A stretch of DNA of 64,000 bases from Candidatus Puniceispirillum marinum IMCC1322 (GTDB lineage: Bacteria; Pseudomonadota; Alphaproteobacteria; Puniceispirillales; Puniceispirillaceae), in the NCBI RefSeq assembly GCF_000024465.1, contig NC_014010.1, positions 558,001 through 622,000 of the forward strand. Direction: 5' to 3'. The position numbers and the translations under genes were made by a program. The notes beneath the pieces are model-generated. The model was not told the DNA's origin. It did no database searches and saw only the letters and a list, made by a program, of their open reading frames with translations. How positions within the stretch are numbered: the first letter of the stretch is position 1; each line of letters starts with the position of its first letter. Positions 57,070 to 64,000 of this stretch are shown here, piece after piece.

Positions 57070-57508
57070 AAGTGATTAACACTTCACCAAGCAGAATGCC
57101 CCATTTCGAGACTTTTGCGCGATTGACCATAACCGACCCATCCTGTAACGCCATGACATCGTCAAACAGAACCGTGACTTTGCGGCCAAACATCGGCAGA
57201 TTGAATTTGTAGTGCCAGCTCAAAACATTATCAGTCAACCGACCCGTCGCATGCCCCAGAACATCAGCACATTCACCGCGATAAAGGCCGTCACCACATG
57301 CGGTCACTATCCATTGGCGGGTTTCTAACGCACCATCATCATAGACAAAATATTCATCAAGAATAAAGCCATCATCCGTGCGGCGGCCGTCAATAGTGAC
57401 GCGAAACTGTCGTTGAACAGTACCAAAACGATCAATGAACATGCCAAAAGCAGCTAACTGCCTGTCAAAATAGTCTTCGGGCAAAAATGTAGGTATATCG
57501 ATACTCAT
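57053..57508 (-). CDS. DUF3833 (lipocalin-like) family protein
   Basis: A 151-residue beta-rich protein with YFDRQLAAFGMFIDRFG near the start, then the DEYFVYDDGALETRQWIV stretch and C-terminal VNRAKVSKWGILLGEVLIT typical of DUF3833. It has no lipoprotein cysteine or signal peptide, unlike many family members. Its place beside a fatty-acid methyltransferase suggests a lipid substrate or lipid-binding role; function is unproven. The cfa gene lies 37 nt upstream on the same strand. Confidence 0.78.
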   Translation of the reverse strand: MSIDIPTFLPEDYFDRQLAAFGMFIDRFGTVQRQFRVTIDGRRTDDGFILDEYFVYDDGALETRQWIVTACGDGLYRGECADVLGHATGRLTDNVLSWHYKFNLPMFGRKVTVLFDDVMALQDGSVMVNRAKVSKWGILLGEVLITFRPVS

Positions 57509-57544
57509 ACCTGATCCTGTATTTTCATTTATGTGTTTTAGTCA

Positions 57545-58735
57545 TTAGCGATGCATCAACAACATCTGTTTCACATCAATCATGCCCGCGCGGAATCCGC
57601 CCTCACAATAGGCCAGATAAAGTTCCCACATACGCTTGAAACGCTCGTCGAATTTATCCTCAGCCATGGCTGGCCAGGCCAGATTGAACCGTTCGCGCCA
57701 TTCTGCCAAAGTGCGGGCATAATGCTGGGCATAGCCATTTTCTTCAACCAGCTGCAAACCCGCGTCATTCAATGGTTTATCAAGCATTGGTAATGAGGGT
57801 AGCATGCCACCAGGGAAGATATAGCGTTGGATAAAATCAGGCTGGCTTTTGTAAGCATGAAAAGATTTATGGTCGATGGTGATGGACTGAATTGCCGCTC
57901 GCCCGCCTTTTTTCAACAATTTCGAAACCGCATCAAAATAGGTAGGCCAGTACGCCTCGCCAACAGCTTCAAACATTTCAATCGAAACAATTTTATCAAA
58001 TTTTCCCGTGAGATCACGGTAATCAACAAGTTGAAAATCTGCTTTACCACCCAGACCTGCCGCATCAATACTTTGCGTAGCAAATTCAAATTGCTCTTTT
58101 GAGATTGTTATGCCTGTAACGCGTGCCCCAACCGTTGAGATGACATATTTGGCGAAACCACCCCAGCCACAGCCAATCTCCAGAACATGATCGTCAGGTT
58201 GAATGTCGGCCATTTCGACAAGTTTTTGATATTTATTGATCTGCGCCTTCGTCAGATCATCAGCATCATCTTCAAAAACCGCAGATGAATAAGTCATCGT
58301 GGGATCAAGCCAATGTGCATAAAAATCATTACCTAGATCATAATGATGTGAAATATTTTTAGCCGAGCCACTTTTACTATTTCTGCGCCCAAGATGAAAT
58401 GCCCGTAGAGCCCATTTCCTGATGAAATTTGGTTTTAATTGCACATCCATGTCTTCATCATGATACACGGCAAGTTCAATCAATGCTGGCAATGCGGTAC
58501 TGCTCGCATCGCCATCCATGATAGCTTCGCAAAACCCCATCTTCCCATCGCGCATAATGCGCGATAAAGCAACGCGCGTGTGCAGACGAAGATCAGCATC
58601 AGGGCCAGCCTTTGCAGATTTGAAATTATGTATTTGACCATCCGGTAGCGTCAATTTCAGACTTCCACATTCGATTCGACCGAGAATGGCAAGAAACAGT
58701 TGAACCTGTTTTTTGTACATGAATTCGGAAAACAT
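57545..58735 (-). CDS. cfa: Cyclopropane-fatty-acyl-phospholipid synthase family methyltransferase
   Basis: A 396-residue SAM-dependent methyltransferase. An N-terminal domain (1 to about 100) precedes the core with HYDLGNDFYAHWLDPTMTYS, the SAM-binding LEIGCGWGGFAKYV, and IVSIEMFEAVGE. This family adds a methylene or methyl group to the double bond of unsaturated phospholipid acyl chains. The flavin oxidoreductase and DUF1365 genes upstream point to a modified lipid rather than plain cyclopropanation, but the product is not known. Start ATG 58735; an ATG 5 codons later is possible. Confidence 0.88.
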   Translation of the reverse strand: MFSEFMYKKQVQLFLAILGRIECGSLKLTLPDGQIHNFKSAKAGPDADLRLHTRVALSRIMRDGKMGFCEAIMDGDASSTALPALIELAVYHDEDMDVQLKPNFIRKWALRAFHLGRRNSKSGSAKNISHHYDLGNDFYAHWLDPTMTYSSAVFEDDADDLTKAQINKYQKLVEMADIQPDDHVLEIGCGWGGFAKYVISTVGARVTGITISKEQFEFATQSIDAAGLGGKADFQLVDYRDLTGKFDKIVSIEMFEAVGEAYWPTYFDAVSKLLKKGGRAAIQSITIDHKSFHAYKSQPDFIQRYIFPGGMLPSLPMLDKPLNDAGLQLVEENGYAQHYARTLAEWRERFNLAWPAMAEDKFDERFKRMWELYLAYCEGGFRAGMIDVKQMLLMHR

Positions 58736-58748
58736 AAATTAAAACTCC

Positions 58749-59534
58749 TTAACTTTTTCCGATATCTTTGGCTGGTGACCATTTGCCTGGGGGATCAGGT
58801 CTTGAGAAGAAAGGTACTTTTTTTAACCATAGTTTAAAGGCTTCAACATGTATCGATAGAAGCGGGCGAAGCGGCCATTGTCCAGTCGAAAACAGCCCGC
58901 TGAGTATTGTTTTATTGGATAAGTCACACATTTCACCACGAAGGGTAGCTGTCAGGGCAACTTTATCATCTTGCATGTAACGCATCAGTAGCCGCATTCG
59001 ATCACCAAGGACGCGTATTTTGAGCCTATAATGTCCACTATTAGCAAAAAAGGGCGAAACATGCAGGCGTTTTTCCGCCACCATTATTGTGCGACTGCTA
59101 GTCACCTTACCAATATAGGAATGTATATCACCAAAAGTGTTCCGCACTTCATAAATATGGACACGCTCGGCACCTGACTTATCGCATAGGACATAGACTG
59201 ACACCGGATTGAATACAAGGCCAAATATGCGAGGGAATGTAAGCAAATAAACAGATTTCATGTCTTCGCCAGGGCAAAGTTCGATGGCTCTGGCACGCGC
59301 ATATTCTGACAACTTCACCAATGATTCCTTGGACTTGAAATTAACACCATGATCCCGCTGGTGAAATGATAATAGATTAAATTTATCAACGCTGAACAAA
59401 GCTGACATCCGGTTAATTCGTTCGAGTTGATCAAGGTCAAGCCATAGAGATAACCCTTTACGGCTCAAGAAATGGGATGTTTTGCCGTGCCGTGTATGGT
59501 CAATTTGCGAAATGACAAGACGGCAGGCTGACAT
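58749..59534 (-). CDS. DUF1365 family protein
   Basis: A 261-residue DUF1365 protein with the YLLTFPRIFGLVFNPVSVYV core, HVSPFFANSGHYRLKI and the LRPLLSIHVEAFKLWLKKVPFF C-terminus. The family nearly always lies between a flavin amine-oxidase-like gene and a cyclopropane-synthase gene, as here; its biochemical role is unknown. ATG at 59534 overlaps the flavoprotein stop (TGATG); cfa starts 13 nt downstream. Confidence 0.87.
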   Translation of the reverse strand: MSACRLVISQIDHTRHGKTSHFLSRKGLSLWLDLDQLERINRMSALFSVDKFNLLSFHQRDHGVNFKSKESLVKLSEYARARAIELCPGEDMKSVYLLTFPRIFGLVFNPVSVYVLCDKSGAERVHIYEVRNTFGDIHSYIGKVTSSRTIMVAEKRLHVSPFFANSGHYRLKIRVLGDRMRLLMRYMQDDKVALTATLRGEMCDLSNKTILSGLFSTGQWPLRPLLSIHVEAFKLWLKKVPFFSRPDPPGKWSPAKDIGKS

Positions 59535-60853
59535 CAAGCACCAACCTGAGACGCCATGTCGGCGGGGACAGTAAAAGGGGCAACATCACTATCCCATGGG
59601 ATTGACGCACCTAGCGTTTTGGCGATGGCCACTGCTGATTTCAATCCGTCTTCATGAAATCCATATCCAGTCCAGGCACCAGCAAAAAACAGATTATTTA
59701 TGCCCTGAATACCCGCCAGCGCTGGTTGCGCCTTAATCGCAGCATGATCAAACACCGGATGATGATAGATAAATTCCCCATGAACAAGGTCAGGATCCGG
59801 CTCAATATGCGGGTTTAGTGTCTCATATAGGGGGTATTTCATATCGATCGATTGCAAACGGTTCATCCAATAAGTCAAACATAGATTATCCGGACTTTCT
59901 GTTCCAGACCCGTCTTTGGACACAATATAGTTCCAAGCAGCCCAGACCGCTTTACGGCGCGGCATCAGACGCGCATCTGAGTGAAGCACTGCACGATTAG
60001 GCTGAAACTGAAAGGCGGATAAAATATCACGCTCATCGGCAGTCGGATCAGCAATCAAAGCAAGCGACTCATCAGCATGTGCTGCCATAATGACCTTGTC
60101 GAACCAGAGATCACCTTGCCCCTTTATCGAGAGCATAACTCCGCCATTAGCGCGCCGAAGTGATGTTATGTTGACATCACAATGCACCTTGTCGCCCAGT
60201 ACTTTGCGTATTCTGGTGACATATTCACGAGACCCTCCTAGCACTGTACGCCATTGAGGGCGATCAACAAAATTAAGCAACTTATGGTTTTCCATAAACC
60301 GCATGAACGCACGAACAGGAAAGGCATTCATCATATTTGACGTACATGACCAGATCGCCGCCCCCATCGGCAACAAATGATCCGTTACAAAAGCCTCACC
60401 GTAATTCTGACGTTCGATAAAGGCACCTAGCGTTTCATCTTCAGGCCCACTATAGGCATCGCGTGGCGCCGTGCGATAAAAGCGCACGAGGTCAGTCAGC
60501 ATTGACCAATAGCGTGGGCGCAACAGATTAGAAGGCTGTGCCAGCAACCCTTTGATTGAGCCTTCATATTCAGATTGACCATTTGCGAGCGAAACAGCAA
60601 ACGACATATCCGTATTTTGCGTGGGCACGTCAAGAACAGAAAAAAGATTGATAAGATTAGGATAATTCAACGGATTATAAACGATAAAACCCGTATCAAC
60701 GGGAACCTTTACACCATTAAAATCAGCATCAACGGTATGACTGTGACCGCCTAGACGCGTTGCCTTTTCAAAGACGTGAACATCGGCATGATCCTTTAGA
60801 AGATATGCTGAGCCTAACCCAGAAATACCTGACCCAACAACGGCAATCCGCAT
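59534..60853 (-). CDS. FAD-dependent amine-oxidase-fold oxidoreductase
   Basis: A 439-residue NAD(P)/FAD-binding protein. The dinucleotide site is RIAVVGSGISGLGSAYLL at the N-terminus with EKATRLGGHSHTV following; the C-terminal FAD motif is NLFFAGAWTGYGFHEDGL. It resembles phytoene-desaturase/amine-oxidase folds. With DUF1365 and Cfa it forms a widespread module. In Rhodobacter such genes belong to the singlet-oxygen response and are linked to modified membrane fatty acids. No sigma-E or anti-sigma gene is present here. Confidence 0.86.
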   Translation of the reverse strand: MRIAVVGSGISGLGSAYLLKDHADVHVFEKATRLGGHSHTVDADFNGVKVPVDTGFIVYNPLNYPNLINLFSVLDVPTQNTDMSFAVSLANGQSEYEGSIKGLLAQPSNLLRPRYWSMLTDLVRFYRTAPRDAYSGPEDETLGAFIERQNYGEAFVTDHLLPMGAAIWSCTSNMMNAFPVRAFMRFMENHKLLNFVDRPQWRTVLGGSREYVTRIRKVLGDKVHCDVNITSLRRANGGVMLSIKGQGDLWFDKVIMAAHADESLALIADPTADERDILSAFQFQPNRAVLHSDARLMPRRKAVWAAWNYIVSKDGSGTESPDNLCLTYWMNRLQSIDMKYPLYETLNPHIEPDPDLVHGEFIYHHPVFDHAAIKAQPALAGIQGINNLFFAGAWTGYGFHEDGLKSAVAIAKTLGASIPWDSDVAPFTVPADMASQVGA

Positions 60854-61040
60854 TCAAAAAACCTCGTTTCATATCTGATATGGCGCCTAAAATCTGACCT
60901 TATCAGGTGGTTACTTAACTGATTATTAACATATATACATAAACATGATATCTAATTCTATCAATGTGACAGCGTTATAGTTGCAATACTTTACACGGCG
61001 CGCATTAATATATTGGTTTTGTAAGGGCTTTTGTAAATCA

Positions 61041-62039
61041 ATGATCAGATCTATCGGTATTTCCCGTCAAAATTGTGAAGTTCAAGCGATTGATATATGG
61101 CGAGACGGGCTTTCGGCAACGATTCTGACATGGGGCGCAGTGGTTCAGGATTTACGCCTATTGGGCCATGACGCGCCTTTGGTGTTGGGGTTTCGCAAGT
61201 TCAAACATTATCCTCGTTATTCGCCGTATTATGGAGCCATAGCTGGACGCGTTGCCAATCGCATTGCTAACGGACATGGAAAAATTGGTGATCTGAGCTT
61301 TCACAGCGATACCAATTTTCTGGGCAAGCATAGTCTTCATGGCGGCAAAGATGGCTTTGGCACCCGTGACTGGGACATTCGCGATCATGGACATGATTTT
61401 GTTGAACTGGGCTTGCGTGATCCCGACGGCATGATGGGCTTTCCTGGCGCACTTGACGTCACCTGCCGTTATGAAATTCAGCCTGGCAATGAGCTGGTCG
61501 TAACGCTTGATGCAAAAACCGACGCGCCCACCTTTTGTAATCTGGCACATCATAGTTATTTCTGTCTTGATGATACCGGAGACATTCGCGGGCATGAATT
61601 ACAAATTCATGCTGACGCCTATTTACCTTGTGACGCGGAATTTATTCCGACAGGTGAAATACGTGATGTCACCGACACCAGTTATGATTTTCGCACGGTA
61701 CGACTGATTGGCGCTTGTGATCCTTGCGCCTATGATGTCAATTACTGCCTTGGCACCAGCAAGGTGCCGATCCGACCCGTAGCCACTGTGAAAAGCCCGC
61801 ATTCGGGTATTATGATGCAGGTGGCTAGCACTGAGCCCGGACTTCAGCTATACACTGGACATAAGCTCGGCCCGCCGGTTCCCGGATTGAACGGTCGGCT
61901 GAATGGCCCCTATTCGGGGCTTTGTCTTGAACCGCAATTATGGCCGGATGCGCCAAACCACCCCCATTTTCCGTCAATTTCACTTTATCCCGATACTCAT
62001 TATCACCAGAAAAGTAGTTTCACTTTCGCTGTTACTTAA
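61041..62039 (+). CDS. galM: Aldose 1-epimerase (galactose mutarotase family)
   Basis: A 332-residue beta-sandwich enzyme. The sugar-binding GGKDGFGTRDWD, the catalytic histidine H171 in NLAHHSYFCLDD and the catalytic glutamate E297 in GLCLEPQLWPDAPNHP are all present. It interconverts anomers of aldoses; the specific sugar is unknown. The frame is open from a TTG at 60981, but the ATG at 61041 fits the family start. The aldo-keto reductase gene follows by 13 nt. Confidence 0.88.
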   Translation: MIRSIGISRQNCEVQAIDIWRDGLSATILTWGAVVQDLRLLGHDAPLVLGFRKFKHYPRYSPYYGAIAGRVANRIANGHGKIGDLSFHSDTNFLGKHSLHGGKDGFGTRDWDIRDHGHDFVELGLRDPDGMMGFPGALDVTCRYEIQPGNELVVTLDAKTDAPTFCNLAHHSYFCLDDTGDIRGHELQIHADAYLPCDAEFIPTGEIRDVTDTSYDFRTVRLIGACDPCAYDVNYCLGTSKVPIRPVATVKSPHSGIMMQVASTEPGLQLYTGHKLGPPVPGLNGRLNGPYSGLCLEPQLWPDAPNHPHFPSISLYPDTHYHQKSSFTFAVT

Positions 62040-62052
62040 GAGAGGAATAACA

Positions 62053-63096
62053 ATGCGCTATAAAAAGCTTGGATCGTCTGATTTGAATGTCAGCATGATT
62101 TGCCTTGGATCAATGACTTGGGGCACTCAAAATACGGTTGCCGAAGGCGCAGCACAAATTGACATGGCACTCGACCATGGGGTCAATATTATTGATACCG
62201 CAGAAATGTATCCAACGACGCCGCTATCCAAGGAAACTCAGGGCGACACAGAGCGCGTTATTGGTGCATGGGTAAAGGCAAGCGGCAGACGCAAGGATGT
62301 GATGCTGGCAACTAAAGTTGCTGGCCAAGGTTATGCTAATGTGCGTGATGGTGCCGCTATTTCGCCCAAAACAATAAAACTTGCTGTTGAGGCGTCGCTG
62401 ACATCAATGGCAACCGACTATATTGATTTATACCAGCTTCATTGGCCAAATCGCGGATCATATATGTTCCGTCAGAACTGGACATATGACCCCACGCATC
62501 AGAATAAAGAAGAAACGCTTGCGCATATGTATGAGGTTTTGCTGACCTTACAGGAACTCAAAAACGAGGGTAAAGTCCGTGAATTCGGATTGTCGAACGA
62601 AAGTGCATGGGGCACCAGCCAATGGGTTCGTATGGCCGAACAGCACGACCTGCCCCGTATGGTAGCCATCCAGAACGAATATAGTCTGCTATGCCGGCTG
62701 TTTGATACAGACCTGTCTGAAACAGTTCATAATGAAGATATTGGTTTGCTGGCATTTTCGCCTTTGGCCGCGGGGCTTCTTTCGGGCAAATATGCGCCCG
62801 ATGTAACGCCAGCTGGTTCACGCCGATCACTTAATGAAAGTCTGGGGGGGCGTATCAATGAACATTTATGGCCTGCGATTGATAGCTATCGTGACATAGC
62901 TAACCGCCATGGGCTTGACCTCTGCCAGATGGCAATTGCCTGGACTTTGACACGTCCTTTCATGGCCTCATCGATTATTGGTGCTACCAGCATGAACCAG
63001 TTAGACACCATTCTAGGCGCTGCCGATCTGGCGCTGTCTGATGAGGTCATGGCTGAAATTCAGGCTACTTTCCGCACACATCCAATGCCCTATTAA
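62053..63096 (+). CDS. Aldo/keto reductase, Tas-like
   Basis: A 347-residue TIM-barrel NADPH-dependent reductase close to E. coli Tas in layout. The catalytic tetrad is visible: D and Y in IIDTAEMYPT, K in VMLATKVAG, and H in YQLHWPNRG. The C-terminal NADP site includes SIIGATSMNQL. The ATG at 62053 follows AGAGGA with 6-nt spacing; the longer open frame lies within galM. Physiological substrate unknown. Confidence 0.9.
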   Translation: MRYKKLGSSDLNVSMICLGSMTWGTQNTVAEGAAQIDMALDHGVNIIDTAEMYPTTPLSKETQGDTERVIGAWVKASGRRKDVMLATKVAGQGYANVRDGAAISPKTIKLAVEASLTSMATDYIDLYQLHWPNRGSYMFRQNWTYDPTHQNKEETLAHMYEVLLTLQELKNEGKVREFGLSNESAWGTSQWVRMAEQHDLPRMVAIQNEYSLLCRLFDTDLSETVHNEDIGLLAFSPLAAGLLSGKYAPDVTPAGSRRSLNESLGGRINEHLWPAIDSYRDIANRHGLDLCQMAIAWTLTRPFMASSIIGATSMNQLDTILGAADLALSDEVMAEIQATFRTHPMPY

Positions 63097-63124
63097 GCCA
63101 ATAGCTTGTCAAGATTGCAAAACC

Positions 63125-63559
63125 ATGCCCTTTAGCCTCGATAAACAACTTGAAGCCGATAGCCTGTTTGTCACAAGTTATGATGACATTCAGATAAGGG
63201 TCATGAATGATGCGCGTTATGTCTGGGTTTTGTTGGTGCCGGAAATTGCCGATATGACGGAATTACATGATCTATCACCAGATAAACAACAAATTTTGTT
63301 GCAGCTGGCGGCATCAATAGGCGCAGGGATAAAAACCACGCCAATGCCAAACTTGCCAGCGATCACCAAAATCAATACGGCACTTATCGGTAATATTGTC
63401 AGCCAGCTTCATCTGCATATTGTTGGGCGGCATCCAGATGACGCGGCATGGCCAGCACCCGTATGGGGCATGGGTAGCGCTATCAAGCTTGACGAAAATG
63501 CCACCAATCACCGGCGGCAACTAATTCATAAAATCATGGATGCGTTTCAGGAAAATTGA
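63125..63559 (+). CDS. HIT family protein
   Basis: A 144-residue histidine-triad protein. The motif QLHLHIVGRHPDDAAWP carries the two spaced histidines followed by R and H of the proteobacterial HIT branch, in which the last triad residue varies. Family members hydrolyse nucleotide phosphoramidates or dinucleoside polyphosphates. ATG at 63125 is used because the upstream frame overlaps the reductase gene. The ribosome site is weak. It overlaps the DUF952 start by 1 nt. Confidence 0.85.
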   Translation: MPFSLDKQLEADSLFVTSYDDIQIRVMNDARYVWVLLVPEIADMTELHDLSPDKQQILLQLAASIGAGIKTTPMPNLPAITKINTALIGNIVSQLHLHIVGRHPDDAAWPAPVWGMGSAIKLDENATNHRRQLIHKIMDAFQEN

Positions 63560-63900
63560 TGAATTATATATATAAAATATGCCCTGCTGATATCTGGGCC
63601 AAGGCCGAAGAAAATGGTGTGTTTTCTGGCGCTGGCATTGATTTAACAGATGGGTTTATTCATTTCTCGACGCAAGCACAAACTGCCGAAACTCTGCGGC
63701 TTCACTTTGCTGGTATTGCTGGTTTGAGGCTTATTCAGATCGATGCTGATGCGATTGATATTATTTGGGAAGAATCAAGAGGTGGTCAGCTTTTTCCACA
63801 TCTCTATGAAACGTTACCCCTAACCAAGGTTGTTGCTGTTTTCGATCTGCCATTAGATGATGATGGGGTGCATATTCTTCCCGACATGCTTGGTGCCTAA
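63559..63900 (+). CDS. DUF952 family protein
   Basis: A 113-residue DUF952 protein: YKICPADIWAKAEENGVF at the start, then DGFIHFSTQAQ, the WEESRGGQLFPHLYETL block and VFDLP. Structurally such proteins resemble ADP-ribosyltransferase-like folds, but no activity is established. ATG at 63559 overlaps the HIT stop as TGATG. The last bases overlap a convergent gene entering from the right. Confidence 0.85.
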   Translation: MNYIYKICPADIWAKAEENGVFSGAGIDLTDGFIHFSTQAQTAETLRLHFAGIAGLRLIQIDADAIDIIWEESRGGQLFPHLYETLPLTKVVAVFDLPLDDDGVHILPDMLGA

Positions 63901-64000
63901 GCTGGTATAGTGGCCACCGCAGACGATAGAGATTTGATATCTTCAACAACAGCATGAATATAACGATCTGGCCGCATAATCACAGCCAAAGCCCCCAGAT
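63897..64000 (-). CDS. C-terminal end of a probable FAD-dependent aromatic hydroxylase
   Basis: Minus-strand frame open from the right edge to TAG at 63897-63899. The 33 visible residues begin LGALAVIMRPDRYIHAVVED. The A-x-x-RPD-x-Y pattern at the C-terminus is that of phenol/resorcinol/3-(3-hydroxyphenyl)propionate-type flavin monooxygenases. Only the tail is seen, so the family call is tentative. It overlaps the DUF952 gene stop by 4 nt. Confidence 0.5.
   Translation of the reverse strand, partial: LGALAVIMRPDRYIHAVVEDIKSLSSAVATIPA

Noticed and set aside
60854-61040. R. sphaeroides sigma-E type promoter before the flavin oxidoreductase gene
   Set aside because: No sequence close to the TGATCC-N18-TAAG pattern could be found by eye in the gap.

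Overview
The window looks like chromosomal DNA of an alphaproteobacterium of moderate GC content, probably a free-living marine type such as the SAR116/Puniceispirillum group. That placement is inferred from gene content and gene order; no rRNA is present to confirm it. The conserved minus-strand order folK-rpoZ-rsh-(DUF2062)-pdxJ-acpS-lepB-rnc-era-recO-parC, a DUF2842 gene, RxKD-type bifunctional Rsh and the cob gene set are all typical of the class. No tRNA, rRNA, insertion sequence, prophage, integron or CRISPR array was seen. Genes are packed tightly, with many 1-, 4-, 8- and 10-14-nt overlaps.

Layout. 1-2.3 kb: end of hemB, an ACT-domain threonine dehydratase and the N-end-rule transferase bpt. 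2.3-12.8 kb: the minus-strand housekeeping block from folK down to parC. 13-15.6 kb: NYN nuclease, family-5 type uracil-DNA glycosylase, smpB and dapA. 15.8-20.8 kb: a PLP dehydratase, a large FAD/GcvT-type demethylating dehydrogenase and a non-pyrrolysine MttB-family methyltransferase. 21.2-24.3 kb: cobU-cobT-cobS-cobC, the nucleotide-loop end of B12 synthesis. 24.3-30.2 kb: an interruption of the B12 locus (hpf, a 2OG-Fe(II) oxygenase, an SprT-like protease, DUF2842, TauE/SafE and EamA transporters, a two-domain beta-oxidation enzyme). 30.3-51.6 kb: the main B12 block (cobK, cbiD, cobA, cobB, cobM, cbiG-cobJ fusion, cobI, cobL, cobH, cbiX, a small metal-site protein, cbiB, cobQ, cobO, cobN, cobW, hupE, cobD), with a clear AdoCbl riboswitch ahead of hupE. 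51.6-55.8 kb: an asparaginase and a 1025-residue kinase/M23/aminotransferase fusion. 55.9-60.9 kb: a lipid-modification module (SDR, NTF2-like, DUF3833, cyclopropane synthase, DUF1365, flavin oxidoreductase). 61-64 kb: galM, an aldo-keto reductase, HIT, DUF952 and the end of a probable flavin hydroxylase.

How they work together. The cob genes cover almost the whole route from uroporphyrinogen III to adenosylcobalamin. Visible gaps are a ring-contraction oxygenase (CobG/CobZ), the CobS/CobT chelatase partners of CobN, a cobalt-reductase and 5,6-dimethylbenzimidazole synthesis. The set mixes signatures: CbiD, full-length CbiG and CbiX belong to the cobalt-early route, CobN to the cobalt-late route. 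Cobalt handling is concentrated in the CbiX His tail, the CobW His-rich loop, the small DUF6732-like protein and HupE. The MttB/FAD-GcvT pair beside cobU suggests that methylated amines (for example glycine betaine and dimethylglycine) may be consumers of the cobalamin and folate pools.

The least explained parts are three regulatory stretches. Ahead of the DUF6732-cbiX-cobH-cobL-cobI-cobJ-cobM operon lie an unlisted 42-codon ORF and a 10-bp inverted repeat abutting the start codon. In the mttB/cobU divergent region lie a cluster of TTTGAT half-sites and a 23-codon leader ORF. In the hupE leader, the riboswitch is followed by a predicted Shine-Dalgarno-masking stem, and a strong hairpin follows hupE ahead of cobW.
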